NCBI GenBank assembly: GCA_009694295.1
Contig: SHVJ01000016.1
Location: 1-32,890 of the forward strand
Length of the DNA: 32,890 bases
Source of the DNA: Acidimicrobiia bacterium
GTDB lineage: Bacteria; Actinomycetota; Acidimicrobiia; IMCC26256; PALSA-555
Direction: 5' to 3'
Shown piece by piece: positions 32,101 through 32,890 of the stretch. The position numbers and the translations under genes were made by a program. The notes below the pieces were generated by a model. The model saw only the letters and a list, made by a program, of their open reading frames with translations, was not told the origin of the DNA and ran no database searches. Every line of letters starts with the position of its first letter. Position 1 is the first letter of the stretch.

Positions 32101-32641
32101 GGCCGTGGTCCTGCATCTCGATGAAGAAGTTGTCGCGCCCGAGGACGTCCTGGAAGCGCGCCGCTATCTCCTTGGCCCCTGCGTCGTCGTCGGCGAGCAG
32201 GCGCTGACACACCGCGCTGCCGAGACAGCCGCTCGTGCCGATCAGCCCTTCGGCGTGCTGCTCGAGGAGCTCGAAGTCGACGCGCGGCTTGTAGTGGAAC
32301 CCCTCCAGGTAGGCGCCCGACGAGACCTTGATGAGGTTGCGATATCCCGCATCGTTCTCGGCGAGCAACGTGAGGTGGAAGATGTCGGCCTCGGTCCGGC
32401 GGGGCTTGTCGCGTCGGTCGCCCGTCGTGAAGTACGCCTCTTCGCCCACGATGCACTTGATGCCGGCTTCGCGCGCGGCTTTGTACATCGGAAGGACGCC
32501 GTACATGTTCCCGTGATCGGTGATGCCGACCGCGGGCATGCCGTCGGCCACCGCGCCCTGCACGACGTCGTCGATCCGCGAGGCGCCGTCGAGCATCGAG
32601 TACTCGGTGTGCAGGTGGAGGTGGACGAATGACCTGCTCAC
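29138..32641 (-). CDS. dnaE: DNA polymerase III alpha subunit DnaE1
   Basis: Replicative polymerase catalytic subunit, 1167 residues. The N-terminal PHP domain starts FVHLHLHTEYSMLDGAS and keeps all nine metal-site positions known from mycobacterial DnaE1: H9, H11, D18, H43, E68, H89, C139, D207 and H209, so an intrinsic proofreading 3'-5' exonuclease is expected. Polymerase catalytic aspartates are D401 and D403 in PDIDMDF and D572 in LKMDFLGL. A helix-hairpin-helix region (LNKRTVESLAKAGAFD) and an OB domain follow near the C terminus. The start is GTG, with GGGGG about 13 nt upstream. No other subunit gene is nearby. Confidence 0.97.
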   Translation of the reverse strand: MSRSFVHLHLHTEYSMLDGASRIDDVVQGAVADGMPAVGITDHGNMYGVLPMYKAAREAGIKCIVGEEAYFTTGDRRDKPRRTEADIFHLTLLAENDAGYRNLIKVSSGAYLEGFHYKPRVDFELLEQHAEGLIGTSGCLGSAVCQRLLADDDAGAKEIAARFQDVLGRDNFFIEMQDHGLTDQHRVNGRLLDIARAIDAPLLATNDSHYTHRHDAEAHSALLCVQTGTMLDDPKRLRFEGSEFYLKTADEMRSLFADHEDACDNTLWVAERANVEIEFGNAVLPTFPTPPGHDEDSYLRDLTLTGARERYGKSLPAHVTERIEFELGVIKTMGFSAYFLVVWDLVRYARERGIRVGPGRGSAAGSCVAYSLRIVDIDPIRYDLLFERFLNPGRKQMPDIDMDFDSRYRGEMIRYAAQRYGEDHVAQIVTFSTIKARAAVRDGARVLGYPYGVGDKIAKLMPPLIMGRDTPLNACLELVPGQEDGYKMASELRELYNADPDARRVIDVATGLEGLRRQDGIHAAAVVITREPLIEYLPIQRGRTPQGDVAEGPIVTQYEMHGVEDLGLLKMDFLGLRNLDVIEITLDLVEATEGTRPDIDNVRLDDPKTFEMLQRGDTIGVFQLEGGPVRALLRSLIPTAFEDIAALTALYRPGPMAQNWHNEYADRKNSRKPVTYPHDDLIDILEPTYGLIIYQEQLMRVAQRLAGYSLEEADNLRKATGKKDRELIAKERSKFVDGCEAQGHDRAFGEQIFDTIEPFADYSFNKSHSVGYGYVAYQTAFLKANHPVEYLAALLTSVKSNKDQTAVFLNECRQMDLPVLVPDVNESEQDFTVRVSADGTRAIRYGLSAVRNVGEGVVALMSAAREQGGPFVDFYDFCERVDPTALNKRTVESLAKAGAFDSLGHSRKGLVDVHEQIIDHTLARRREHDAGIMNLFADAGADAVELGFDQDRAIPAEEYPKSQRLGFEKEMLGLYVSEHPLLGAEGRLRRHIECTLSEFKELRDGEMRVVGGIVTTLARKYTRKGDLMATFVLEDLGAALEVMVFPRTMTNFGHLLEDDAIICVKGRNDLRDEQPKIIAMEITRPEITMDYETEPVRLRTKVTAFTDERVQKLKEILVEHPGDSAAFVHLEGAQRTTVMRLADEYRVEPSAGLFAELRVLFGPDCLL

Positions 32642-32663
32642 CGACGTTCAGAACCCCCGAAAA

Positions 32664-32698
32664 CCGTCCACAGGCTCACCCACAGGGCCTGTGGAGAA
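32664..32698. promoter_or_regulatory. Inverted repeat with DnaA-box-like ends upstream of dnaE
   Basis: TCCACAGGC (32667-32675) and GCCTGTGGA (32687-32695) form a perfect 9-bp inverted repeat with an 11-base loop. Read outward, the ends are CCGTCCACA (plus) and TTCTCCACA (minus), 7 and 8 of 9 matches to the DnaA boxes TTGTCCACA/TTATCCACA. A further CCCACAG lies in the loop. This could bind DnaA and regulate dnaE, or form a transcript hairpin. TTGACT at 32712-32717 (minus) resembles a -35 box, but no matching -10 was found. Confidence 0.45.
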
Positions 32699-32766
32699 CT
32701 ACAACCGTGTAAGTCAACCTACGCGCTGGCGGCGACGACTGCAAGGGGCCTCCTCTTGGCGCTTCT

Positions 32767-32890
32767 TCACCCCGCCGCGCGACCGGTCCCCCGGGCCGCC
32801 AGCACCGGGACCAGCATCTCGGCGGCGGTCAGCGAGCCATGCGCGCTGCGCAACCGGCGCTCGAACTCGAGGGCCGGGTCGATGAACCCC
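32767..32890 (-). CDS. C-terminal fragment of a possible alkaline phosphatase-superfamily protein, partial
   Basis: An open minus-strand frame enters from the right edge and ends at TGA after 40 residues. Its sequence includes FIDPALEFERRLRSAHGSL and TAAEMLVPVLAARG. The HGSLTAAEMLVPVL segment resembles the C-terminal HGGLTPxEMxVPL motif of alkaline phosphatase/phosphodiesterase family proteins, where it follows the last metal ligands. Only the tail is visible, so the family call is tentative. It lies 126 bases upstream of dnaE on the same strand. Confidence 0.5.
   Translation of the reverse strand, partial: GFIDPALEFERRLRSAHGSLTAAEMLVPVLAARGTGRAAG

Noticed and set aside
32664-32698. Replication origin
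   Set aside because: Only two or three imperfect DnaA-box-like sites, no AT-rich unwinding region and no dnaA or dnaN nearby.
1-32890. tRNA, rRNA, insertion sequence, transposase or prophage genes
   Set aside because: I read the spacers on both strands and found no cloverleaf, terminal inverted repeats with a transposase, or phage-type genes. A tRNA or ncRNA search would be the decisive check.

Overview
This window reads as chromosomal DNA from a high-GC actinobacterium, most likely a deep lineage such as Acidimicrobiia rather than a mycobacterium or streptomycete. The evidence is the combination of a mycothiol ligase (MshC), an F420:NADP reductase, an F420/PPOX-family protein, phosphatidylinositol mannoside enzymes, a bifunctional Rel with an RFKD motif, and frequent GTG (once TTG) starts. 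The lineage is inferred; nothing here names a species. No rRNA, tRNA, CRISPR array, insertion sequence or phage gene was seen. All spacers are shorter than 300 bases.

Almost every gene is on the minus strand, so the following order is transcriptional, from high to low coordinate. At the right edge is the C-terminal end of a possible phosphatase-like gene, then dnaE. Next come npdG, mshC, thrS, a HIT protein and a small membrane protein. The phospholipid/PIM group follows: pgsA, a PIM acyltransferase and pimA. Then come lemA, htpX and a DUF3048 lipoprotein, followed by pdxS, pdxT, yebC, bcp and an F420/PPOX protein. A small molybdenum-hydroxylase group (coxS, coxM, a MocA-like gene, coxG) precedes ruvC, ruvA, ruvB, yajC, secD, secF, rel, hisS and aspS, which runs off the left edge. 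Only an EF-G paralogue and a 65-residue membrane protein are on the plus strand.

The backbone (thrS, HIT, pgsA, acyltransferase, pimA, pdxS, pdxT, yebC, ruvCAB, yajC, secDF, rel, hisS, aspS) follows the conserved order known from Mycobacterium tuberculosis. lemA-htpX-DUF3048, bcp-PPOX-cox and the EF-G paralogue look like lineage-specific insertions. Genes are packed tightly: at least ten junctions are 4-base NTGA overlaps (ATGA, GTGA or TTGA), implying long polycistronic units with translational coupling.

The most unusual feature is a set of short tandem repeats with different unit sequences. Inside genes the units are 12 or 15 bp and keep frame (secD, yajC, pimA, the acyltransferase, the small membrane protein). 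In spacers they are 13, 14 or 19 bp. In the best case, between the acyltransferase and pimA, a 14-bp unit carrying ATGA is repeated so that three 5-codon mini-ORFs link the two genes, each stop overlapping the next start. A related arrangement with a 10-codon mini-ORF lies between ruvA and ruvB. Several genes without a clear Shine-Dalgarno have a TANNNT hexamer 6-7 nt before the start codon, which suggests leaderless transcripts.
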